25,976 nt of DNA from an uncultured Oscillibacter sp. (GTDB taxonomy: Bacteria > Bacillota > Clostridia > Oscillospirales > Oscillospiraceae): contig CAJUBX010000024.1 in NCBI GenBank assembly GCA_910585165.1, positions 1 to 25,976 on the forward strand, given 5' to 3'. Within the stretch, counting starts at the first letter, position 1. The number at the start of each line of letters is the position of its first letter. The notes below the pieces were generated by a model, which had not been told where the DNA came from, did no database searches, and was given only the letters and a program-made list of their open reading frames with translations. Both the position numbers and the translations under genes were made by a program. Positions 7,637 through 13,747 of this stretch are shown one piece after another.

Positions 7637-7681
7637 TTGTCCAGCCGCCTGTTTTGAGATATTCTTATGATTATAATCAAT
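7637..7681 (+). promoter_or_regulatory. manA promoter region with TGATTATAATCA palindrome
   Basis: A plausible promoter is TTGTCC (7637-7642), 17 bases, TATTCT (7660-7665). Over the expected start of transcription lies the perfect palindrome TGATTATAATCA (7668-7679). It shares its TGATT/AATCA half-sites with the deoR spacer operator. The promoter boxes are weak matches; the palindrome is clear. Confidence 0.4.
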
Positions 7682-7702
7682 ATTTGCGCAAGGAGGAACC
7701 TT

Positions 7703-8791
7703 ATGGCGGAACAAAACCTGCCCGTCCCCCTGGATCACGCTGGAGCGCGGAGAGTCTACCTTGGCGGACGGAATATCCGGCAGCTTCACGGCTGCCCTGC
7801 CCCAGAGGATGACTACTTCCCAGAGGAATGGATTGCTTCTGTTACGGAGGCAGCCGGAGCGGATGCCGCTCCCGGCGCGGGCCTTAGCCGACTCCGGGAC
7901 AATGCCAGCCGGACGCTTCGGGATTTGATCGCATCTGACCCGGTCTCCTTTCTGGGGGAACCCTTTGTCCAGCAGCATGGCGAAAGCCCTGGCGTTCTTC
8001 TGAAACTTTTGGACGCCGCTGAGCGGCTGAATGTCCAAGTGCATCCCAGCCGCGAGGAGGCAACGCAGTTCTGGGGCCTCCCCTTCGGAAAAACAGAGTG
8101 CTGGTATTTTCTGGAGGGGCGGCAAATAAACGGACAGCCGCCTTGCATTTATCTGGGACTGCGGCCGGAAGTCCAAACGGAAGACCTCCGTCAGGCTTTT
8201 GAACAGGGCGATTCGCAGCAGGTCCTCGCCTGCATGCACCGTTTTCCCGTAAAAGCCGGGGAGACCGTTCTGGTAGGCAGCGGTATCCCGCACGCCATCG
8301 GCGCGGGGTGTTTTTTGATGGAGATCCAGGAGCCCAGTGACATCACCCTTCGTTTGGAGCGGTTCACGTCATCCGGCGTTCAAATCCCGGATGAAATCTG
8401 CCACATGGGCGCGGGTTACGACGCTATGTTTTCCATGATTCACTATCCAGGGCTTTCCAGGGAGGAAACCTGGAGAAAATGCTTCATCCCCCCTGTTCCG
8501 CTGGCCGAGGAATCCGGCGGACGCGTTACCAAACTTCTGGATTACAGCCGGTGCCCCTACTTTTCGATGGACCTCATAAAAGTGTGGAAGGTTCTGCGTT
8601 TTCCAGAGGATGACATCTTTTCCGGATTATTTGTACTGCACGGCAAGGGGGAGCTGCTTGCGGGGGGCCAACGCTTCCCTCTGCGGGCCGGAGATCAATT
8701 CTTTATTCCAGCCGGATGTCCCGCAATCAGCCTTTATGCGGAAGAGGCCATACGCCTCATTCGCTTTTTTGGTCCCCAGGTAAACCGGTAA
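7703..8791 (+). CDS. manA: Class I mannose-6-phosphate isomerase-type protein
   Basis: This 362-residue cupin-fold protein keeps all the zinc ligands of type I phosphomannose isomerase. Gln112 and His114 are in NVQVHPSREEA, Glu132 in KTECWYFL, and His197 in GSGIPHAIGAGCFLMEIQEPSD. It should interconvert an aldose-6-phosphate and ketose-6-phosphate, with mannose-6-P/fructose-6-P as the family reaction. ATG 7703 sits behind AAGGAGG; in-frame starts further upstream lie over the palindrome. The gene is divergent from the aldolase operon and shares its control region, so it probably serves the same pathway. Members of this family sometimes act on other sugar phosphates, so the true substrate may not be mannose-6-P. 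A leftward open frame across it is an artefact. Confidence 0.9.
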   Translation: MAEQNLPVPLDHAGARRVYLGGRNIRQLHGCPAPEDDYFPEEWIASVTEAAGADAAPGAGLSRLRDNASRTLRDLIASDPVSFLGEPFVQQHGESPGVLLKLLDAAERLNVQVHPSREEATQFWGLPFGKTECWYFLEGRQINGQPPCIYLGLRPEVQTEDLRQAFEQGDSQQVLACMHRFPVKAGETVLVGSGIPHAIGAGCFLMEIQEPSDITLRLERFTSSGVQIPDEICHMGAGYDAMFSMIHYPGLSREETWRKCFIPPVPLAEESGGRVTKLLDYSRCPYFSMDLIKVWKVLRFPEDDIFSGLFVLHGKGELLAGGQRFPLRAGDQFFIPAGCPAISLYAEEAIRLIRFFGPQVNR

Positions 8792-8825
8792 ACTAGTCGA
8801 AGCTTGCCGACTTCTGTTCATTGAA

Positions 8826-8884
8826 CGACCCTACCTAATCTGAACAGTTTGCATGAGACTGGTAGATTGGGTAGGGCCGTTTTA
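8826..8884 (+). terminator. Terminator of manA
   Basis: CCCTACCTAATCT (8829-8841) pairs with AGATTGGGTAGGG (8864-8876), flanked by CG and followed by CGTTTTA, 35 bases after the manA stop. A single G-T pair interrupts the stem. The 22-base loop is larger than usual. Confidence 0.65.
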
Positions 8885-8919
8885 TGGCTGAAAGCCTTGC
8901 GATAAAAGGCTTTCAGCCA
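8885..8919. repeat. Perfect 14-bp hairpin at the start of the scar region
   Basis: TGGCTGAAAGCCTT (8885-8898) and AAGGCTTTCAGCCA (8906-8919) are exact reverse complements with a 7-base loop. It lies between the manA terminator and the transposase fragment. It may be the terminator serving leftward transcription of the transposase, or the end of a palindromic repeat element. Confidence 0.6.
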
Positions 8920-8928
8920 TTTCCATGT

Positions 8929-9384
8929 CTACACTGGGAATGAGACATGAAAATGTAAAAAGCTCGAAATCAAATTACAAATCGGAGGATTTTCGAAATC
9001 TGAACCCCCATGTGTCATGAACAAATGAACTTGACACAATAACTTTTGGAAGTCCTCCTCTGCTTGACACGGCGTTCGATTTTTTAGCGTACGATGAGGA
9101 CGTCTTGTATTATAGAATTCGATGTAGGAATCAATTCCTTTTCTGAATTCCGGTTCTGAGGCATAATCCCTCCGATAAAGTTCCTCCTTTTTGAATGATG
9201 CGAAAAATGATTCAGCTACTGCATTGTCATGCGGTTTTCCTGAATTTGAGAAAGACTGTACTACTATTTGCTGAAACCGGTGGGATGTGTACTGGGTTCC
9301 ACGGTCGCTGTGGAACAGGAGACCAGGTTCCGGTCTGCGTAATTCCCAGGCATTCTCAGCGGAAATATCGCGCGCTAAAGTGCT
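8929..9384 (-). pseudogene. IS3-family transposase (OrfB), C-terminal fragment
   Basis: An unbroken leftward frame encodes the end of an rve/integrase-core transposase. It contains LLFHSDRGTQYTS (the second catalytic Asp region), then SGKPHDNAVAESFFASFKKEE with the catalytic Glu, then IEFYNTRRPHRTLKNRTP. These are hallmark IS3-family motifs. The first catalytic Asp and the N-terminal half are missing: homology begins near 9378 and no start codon follows. The protein reads on to a TAG at 8929, past the usual family end, through a segment holding TGTGTCA/TGACACA inverted repeats (9011-9038) that may be the old IS terminus. It is a decayed insertion sequence, cut at its 5' side next to the recombinase promoter. 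Confidence 0.88.
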
Positions 9385-9401
9385 GAAGTTTTGCGCCGGA
9401 T

Positions 9402-9411
9402 GTGGTATAAT
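9402..9411 (+). promoter_or_regulatory. Extended -10 promoter of the serine recombinase
   Basis: TGTGGTATAAT ends at 9411 and contains a perfect TATAAT (9406-9411) with the TG extension one base upstream. It lies about 50 bases before the TTG start of the recombinase. No good -35 is seen, which extended -10 promoters tolerate. Confidence 0.45.
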
Positions 9412-9460
9412 AATAATATCTGCAATTCATATCACACTCAGCTGCGGAAAGGAGCATATT

Positions 9461-9880
9461 TTGAAGAAAAAGCGGCCAAATGAACAGCGAATTACTGCGC
9501 TATACGCCCGATTGTCCCGTGATGATGAAAAAGAGGGCATCTCGGGCAGCATCCAGAATCAAAAAGCCATTTTAGAGAAGTTCGCACAGGAGAATCGCCT
9601 GCCTACCCCCCGATTTTTCTTTGATGATGGGTACTCAGGTGTTACGTTCACACGTCCGGCTTTCATGGAGATTATGGACTTGGCTGAACAGGGGTTAGTG
9701 GCTAATCTGGTGGTGAAAGACCATTCCAGGCTGGGCCGAAACCGCCTTGTAGTGGGCCAGCTTTTGGAAGAAGATTTTGTCCGCCTGAACGTGCGGTACA
9801 TCGCCATCATGGATACCGGTATAGCAAATGGGCGGGTTTCATTACGTCCAAAGCGTCATCCAGGGCGGGCAAATCCATAA
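9461..9880 (+). pseudogene. Large serine recombinase (TnpX-like), truncated after the catalytic domain
   Basis: A TTG start behind AAAGGAG opens a resolvase N-terminal domain: ALYARLSRDDEKEGISGS with the nucleophilic Ser, SIQNQKAIL, DDGYSGVTFTRPAFMEI, and VVKDHSRLGRNRL with the active-site arginines, ending at RYIAIMD. Around 9820 the similarity ends abruptly, and the frame runs on through antisense phage DNA to a stop at 9880. Full proteins of this type are about 500-600 residues and have a recombinase domain and zinc ribbon for DNA binding, all absent here. It once moved a clostridial mobilisable element. The breakpoint coincides with the truncated end of the phage gp48 gene, so both genes were cut by the same join. 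Confidence 0.85.
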
Positions 9881-10253
9881 GCCGGTCGATATCCTGAAAA
9901 ATCAGTTCAAAGGTGTAAAGCGGATAATATTCTACCGCCTCGGGTTCAAACCCCGTCATAATCTTTGCAAGTTCTTTAACTGCCTGCACCGTGGTGGGAC
10001 TCCGCGTATTCAACCTGGCCAGCACCCTGGCCCTACGCTCCTTCAGACCTTCAGCGGCATCCTCGGGGAGGCCGAACAGCCGCTCATGACGGGGAAGGAG
10101 GAACGTGCTGGAGCTGATGGTCAGCTGGCTTTCCAGAGCGGTAATGGCGCGCTGCGTCTGCGTCAGTTCAATCTGCTCCGCCTGCAGGAGGTCGTCCATC
10201 GGCTTCATCCTGCGTACACACTTTGGAAGCATAAACTCATCATTCAGCGGCAT
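9807..10253 (-). pseudogene. xkdU: Baseplate protein of the gp48/DUF2313 (XkdU-like) family, 3' truncated
   Basis: The frame starts at ATG 10253, overlapping the end of the baseplate J gene by 14 bases. The middle of the protein shows the family's NTRSPTTVQAVKELAKIMTGFEPEAVEYYPLYTFELIF. The end, LDDALDVMKPAHL, also matches the conserved C-terminal helix of the family. The last residues (LYRYP) are encoded by DNA that belongs to the opposite-strand recombinase gene, so the native end is missing, probably only a few to some tens of residues. In Mu-like phages this protein closes the baseplate wedge and is followed by tail fibres, which are absent here. Confidence 0.75.
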
Positions 10254-11346
10254 GTACCGTCACCTCCTGAAGTACAAAGAATTCTTCGTAACCGGAGGAG
10301 AGGGAGGTCAGGCCGCCATTCAGGGTATAGCTGATAATATCGGCAACGCCGCTAACGCCAAAAACCAAGTCCCCGATACGGTAATAGCTGATGCAGCTTT
10401 CCCGGCGCTCATCATTCCTGAAAGGCGCGGTGTTGAAATCCTCCTGATTCACGTTATCAACATACTGGAGCAGAGCCTCCAGGACAGCCGCCCGGATATT
10501 CTCCAGCGCGTACCCGGAAGCCACTTTGACTGTGAGCTCCACATAGACCGCTCTTGGATCGGGCGCACGGACAGTCACGCTGGCTCCGATTGGGCGTTCT
10601 GCCTCAATGTGCTCTCGGACATTACCCAGAATTACTTCATCCGGTATAGCGAGCTGATCCGATAGGACGACTACCCTCACCTGCCCAGGTCCGCAGACCT
10701 CCGCGCCCAGGCATTTTGCGCCTCCCACGCCCGAGACCTGCTTTGCCCAGTAAATGTAGTGGTTGCGGTTTCCGCTGGTGATGGGTCTTCGAATCTTCTC
10801 AAAAATGCGCTCCCGGAAGGAATCGTCGCTTTCGGTCTCGGCTCCGCCGCCGAAGGCGGAGGGGTTTGTAACGGAATTGACGCCGCTGACAGCGTTTTGA
10901 AGTACAGTGACTGTATTCGCCGGAACGTTCCCCGCCGTTCCGGCGCTTTTGCACCGGGCCGCTATCCCGCAGGTTCCGTCCGCGCCAATTTTCTTCGGCT
11001 CCGTTGTTTCAAAAATCAATGTGCCATACAAAGCTTCCGTCCCGCCGGGGATGACTGTGCCTGGTTCGCCGGAAAAAAGCAGCGTGCCCGAGGCGGCGGT
11101 GGCCGGATTTCGTATCTCGTTATAGTCCAGAGCCCTGCGGTCAAGATACTCTCCCTCCGCCGTATCCAGCAGCACCCGGTCTGGAATTGGCTGCACTTCC
11201 ATAATATCCAGGCGTGAGATTTCCTCCGCTACCGCCTGGAGGTTGTCTATGCAGAAGCCGCCTTCTATTTTATTGGCGAGGTTCTTCAGGCTGCCTCGCA
11301 TGCGCTGCAGGACAGACGCCGCGTCAAAGCCGGATGAGCCGCTCAC
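10240..11346 (-). CDS. xkdT: Baseplate J-like protein (XkdT/Mu gp47 family)
   Basis: This 368-residue protein begins at GTG 11346, which overlaps the stop of the preceding gene (ACGTGAGC), the tightest coupling available. Baseplate J hallmarks are LLDTAEGEYLDRRALDYN near the N-terminus, GTLLFSGEPGTVIPGG, GTAGNVPANTVTVLQNAVSGV, and SFRERIFEKIRRPITSGNRNHY. The C-terminal half has the usual beta-domain VYVELTVKVASGYALENIRAAVLEAL. It forms the baseplate wedge connecting tail tube and fibres. The length is normal and the frame intact. Confidence 0.92.
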   Translation of the reverse strand: MSGSSGFDAASVLQRMRGSLKNLANKIEGGFCIDNLQAVAEEISRLDIMEVQPIPDRVLLDTAEGEYLDRRALDYNEIRNPATAASGTLLFSGEPGTVIPGGTEALYGTLIFETTEPKKIGADGTCGIAARCKSAGTAGNVPANTVTVLQNAVSGVNSVTNPSAFGGGAETESDDSFRERIFEKIRRPITSGNRNHYIYWAKQVSGVGGAKCLGAEVCGPGQVRVVVLSDQLAIPDEVILGNVREHIEAERPIGASVTVRAPDPRAVYVELTVKVASGYALENIRAAVLEALLQYVDNVNQEDFNTAPFRNDERRESCISYYRIGDLVFGVSGVADIISYTLNGGLTSLSSGYEEFFVLQEVTVHAAE

Positions 11347-11786
11347 GTAATCCGCACCTCCTTTATATCGTATGTGATCCGCTCTTTCCCATAAATCGTG
11401 GTGCAATCAAACTCAGCCCGCACGCCGCTGCCGGACTGCGTGAACTGGAAATTGCTCAGTTCCTCGATGTAAGGGTTCACCATTAAAGCCTCGATGATAA
11501 ACCGCTTCAATTCAGATAAAATAACCCGGCTGTTCAGGCCGCCGATCAGGGTGTCGATCTCGCTGCCATAATCCGGGCTGTAGGCCGTATAGCGGAACCG
11601 CTCTGTGGTCAGGGCCTTAAATATCCAGATACGCAGAGCCTCGTTGCCCTCCAGCAGGTAGGTCTGGCCGTCCCGGAGCAGCAGCCGGTTGTTCTCGTAG
11701 TCATAGGCGTACTCTCGGAACATGGGCAGCGTATTGTCCTGGGCGGCTGCCAGCACGTCCGGGTCAATGAAAGGGAAGATGCTCAC
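11343..11786 (-). CDS. xkdS: Baseplate wedge protein XkdS (DUF2634)
   Basis: This 147-residue protein contains the family-typical RLLLRDGQTYLLEGNEALRIWIFKAL and YSPDYGSEIDTLIG, which are reminiscent of the gp25/lysozyme-like wedge fold. It begins at GTG 11786, overlapping the end of the frameshifted xkdR (GTGA overlap), and its last codons overlap the start of xkdT. It joins the baseplate hub to the sheath. The gene is intact. Confidence 0.85.
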   Translation of the reverse strand: MSIFPFIDPDVLAAAQDNTLPMFREYAYDYENNRLLLRDGQTYLLEGNEALRIWIFKALTTERFRYTAYSPDYGSEIDTLIGGLNSRVILSELKRFIIEALMVNPYIEELSNFQFTQSGSGVRAEFDCTTIYGKERITYDIKEVRIT

Positions 11787-12119
11787 GCTGCCTTCACCAC
11801 CTTATCCAGAATATAAAAGCCGGCCCCCACCTGAAGCGCCACTACCATGTCGCCCACCTTCAGGACGTATTTCATATGAAACTCCGTCAGAAATTGATAC
11901 GGGTGCGGAGCCAGTCCCGCAAGCTCCGGGGGGATGCGGCTGCCCCCGTTTTCGGCCCATACCAGCAGGGCCGGGTTGATATACAGCCCCTTGCTGATGA
12001 TCTGATCGTGGGCCAGGATGGTCAGGGGGGGCCACGGACTTGACCTCCGCGAACATCAGGTCACTGCTCTTGCCCCCGGAGCGCAGCGCCTCCACCATTT
12101 CTGCCGCCCACCGTTCCAT
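11783..12119 (-). pseudogene. xkdR: XkdR-like (DUF2577) protein, broken by a one-base insertion in a G7 run
   Basis: The first part from ATG 12119 reads MERWAAEMVEALRSGGKSSD and continues to AEVKSVAP. After the run of seven C (minus strand; G 12025-12031) this frame turns to Pro/Gly-rich nonsense. Dropping one C restores a sensible protein: PLTILAHDQIISKGLYINPA, then AENGGSRIPPELAGLAPHPY, then MKYVLKVGDMVVALQVGAGF, YILDKVVKAA and a stop at 11783. That stop overlaps the xkdS start. This restored 111-residue protein fits DUF2577 (XkdR) and the gene order. The shift is either a real mutation or a homopolymer base-call error; the neighbours' good condition makes an error plausible. Confidence 0.8.
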
Positions 12120-12131
12120 AATATCGCCTCC

Positions 12132-13091
12132 TCAGCTGCCGGCCTCCTTCTCGTCCATCATGCTGGAAAAGGCCAGGGTCAACTGCATCATTTCTTTGCC
12201 GTCCTCAAACGTGTGGGTATCGCTCTCGATGTAGAACCTTCCATACAGCCCCGTGGCGGCCTCCCGGACAGCGATGGCGTAGCCGGAAACAGCGCGTGTG
12301 TCGCTGACGGCGCTCACCGTGGCAGATTGCTCCATGGTGTAGAGCAGCGCCCTGGTCTCGGCGGCGGTATCCCTGCCCTCCGTCTGCTTATAGACACGCT
12401 GCACCACGCCATATTTGGACTGCGCTCTGGCATCCTCCACCACGCCGGTCTGGTTCCCGCTCTTGTCGGTGACAATCACCCGGTCCACCAGCTTCTGCAG
12501 GCTGGTTTTGTAGACGGCCTCCGTCAGGTTGTAGCCGCCGTCCAGCGCCACCCCGCACAGCGTTCCCTTCTCGATTACGCATACCTGGTTGACGTTCCGC
12601 ATCAGGGGGATGTACTTTTTCCCGTTCTGGCGGCTGGCGATGGTGTAGGCCGCCATGATGGCCTCATAGGCCCTCTTGCCCAGCCAGGGCAGATATACCT
12701 TGATGCCTGTGGGAGCGGCAGAGCCGAAGGGGACGCCCAGGTGGGAGCATATCCAGGCGGTGATGGCCTCCGGGGTATCGTCAAAAACTTTGCTGATATC
12801 GCTGTTATTGATGTAGAACATCAAATCAAAGGCGGTGTAGGTTACGAGGTTCCCGGAGGCCGATTTCTCAATATCAAAGACGGGGCCGCCGAACAGGGTC
12901 TTGTCCCCGTCCCGGAGCAATACGCTGTCCCCCTCGTGAATGATGATTTTGGGGAGAAAGCGGTCTGTGCTTCGGGCCGCTATGGAAAATACCAGCTTCC
13001 GGGCCACCTGCTTGCTGTCACCGCTCCAAACGGCCTTTTCCACCAGCTGGGAGAGGTCTTTGCCGTTTGCTGTCAGCTGCTTTTGAATCAT
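12132..13091 (-). CDS. xkdQ: Tail hub protein, XkdQ-like (gpD/gp27-type)
   Basis: This 319-residue protein starts at ATG 13091, overlapping the xkdP stop by four bases. Recognisable parts are RKLVFSIAARSTDRFLPKI, IHEGDSVLLRDGDKTLFGGP, ASGNLVTYTAFDLMFYINNS and a C-terminal ESDTHTFEDGKEMMQLTLAF. This is the arrangement of phage hub proteins that form the trimeric base on which the baseplate is built. Intact and of usual length. A long rightward frame on the other strand is an artefact of the same DNA. Confidence 0.87.
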   Translation of the reverse strand: MIQKQLTANGKDLSQLVEKAVWSGDSKQVARKLVFSIAARSTDRFLPKIIIHEGDSVLLRDGDKTLFGGPVFDIEKSASGNLVTYTAFDLMFYINNSDISKVFDDTPEAITAWICSHLGVPFGSAAPTGIKVYLPWLGKRAYEAIMAAYTIASRQNGKKYIPLMRNVNQVCVIEKGTLCGVALDGGYNLTEAVYKTSLQKLVDRVIVTDKSGNQTGVVEDARAQSKYGVVQRVYKQTEGRDTAAETRALLYTMEQSATVSAVSDTRAVSGYAIAVREAATGLYGRFYIESDTHTFEDGKEMMQLTLAFSSMMDEKEAGS

Positions 13092-13735
13092 GGGATCACC
13101 AGCTTCTGGCCAGGCTTGATCAGGCTCGGGTTGCTCCCGATGACCGCCTTGTTGGCCTCATAGATTTTTTTGTACTGCGCACCGTCGCCGTAGAACTTTT
13201 TAGCCAGGTTCCACAGGCAGTCTCCAGACACGACTGTAACCGTCTTGGGGGCCTCCCGCGTATTGGGGCGGCTGTTCAGGCCGCTGATCTGGTTTTTTGC
13301 CTGGCTTTCCATCTTGACCGCCGCGACATTTAAAAAACGGTATTCGGACAGCTCCAGAGTATAGTACACATCCCGGTCTCCTTCCCGGCAGCTGTATGCC
13401 AGGCTGTCGATGCTCATCGCCAGGTTAAAATCGCAGTCGCTGATGATGACCCGTATGGGCTGCGGCTTGGATTTCCACTTCTTCAGAAGCCGGATATACT
13501 CCATGGGCTCCCGGTCCGCATACCGGGCGAGAGGGGAGCAGCTGGAGGGGAAAAAGCTGGACAGGGAGCCGGAGACCAGCCCCCTGTGCCCAATTAGGTT
13601 TACCTCGCCGATATTCAGCAGGGTAATCCGCTGGTTATTGTGCGGCTCGGTAAACTCAAACTCTGCCGGATTGATGGGAAGCTCAAACATTTCCTCGTGA
13701 TTGTTGAAACTCAACTCAATGGTTCTTCGTTTCAC
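13088..13735 (-). CDS. xkdP: LysM-domain tail protein XkdP
   Basis: This 215-residue protein has an N-terminal XkdP domain (IELSFNNHEEMFELPINPAEFE, LLKKWKSKPQPIRVII) and a C-terminal LysM module. The LysM runs from about residue 165 to the end: TVTVVSGDCLWNLAKKFYGDG, YKKIYEANKAVIGSNPSLIKPGQKL. It sits between the tape measure and the hub and probably chaperones tape-measure or baseplate assembly; LysM suggests contact with peptidoglycan. Start ATG 13735 is preceded by AAGGAGG 8-10 bases upstream. Confidence 0.92.
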   Translation of the reverse strand: MKRRTIELSFNNHEEMFELPINPAEFEFTEPHNNQRITLLNIGEVNLIGHRGLVSGSLSSFFPSSCSPLARYADREPMEYIRLLKKWKSKPQPIRVIISDCDFNLAMSIDSLAYSCREGDRDVYYTLELSEYRFLNVAAVKMESQAKNQISGLNSRPNTREAPKTVTVVSGDCLWNLAKKFYGDGAQYKKIYEANKAVIGSNPSLIKPGQKLVIP

Positions 13736-13747
13736 TCTGCCGCCTCC

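Noticed and set aside
7541..8293. Leftward 250-residue frame opposite manA
   Set aside because: It overlaps the manA coding and control region; the plus-strand protein has all zinc ligands, while this one has no recognisable motif.
8885..8919. CRISPR-like repeat
   Set aside because: Only a single hairpin copy; no spacer-repeat periodicity occurs anywhere in the window.
12018..13163. Rightward 381-residue frame opposite the tail hub gene
   Set aside because: Antisense of xkdQ in GC-rich DNA; composition typical of shadow frames.
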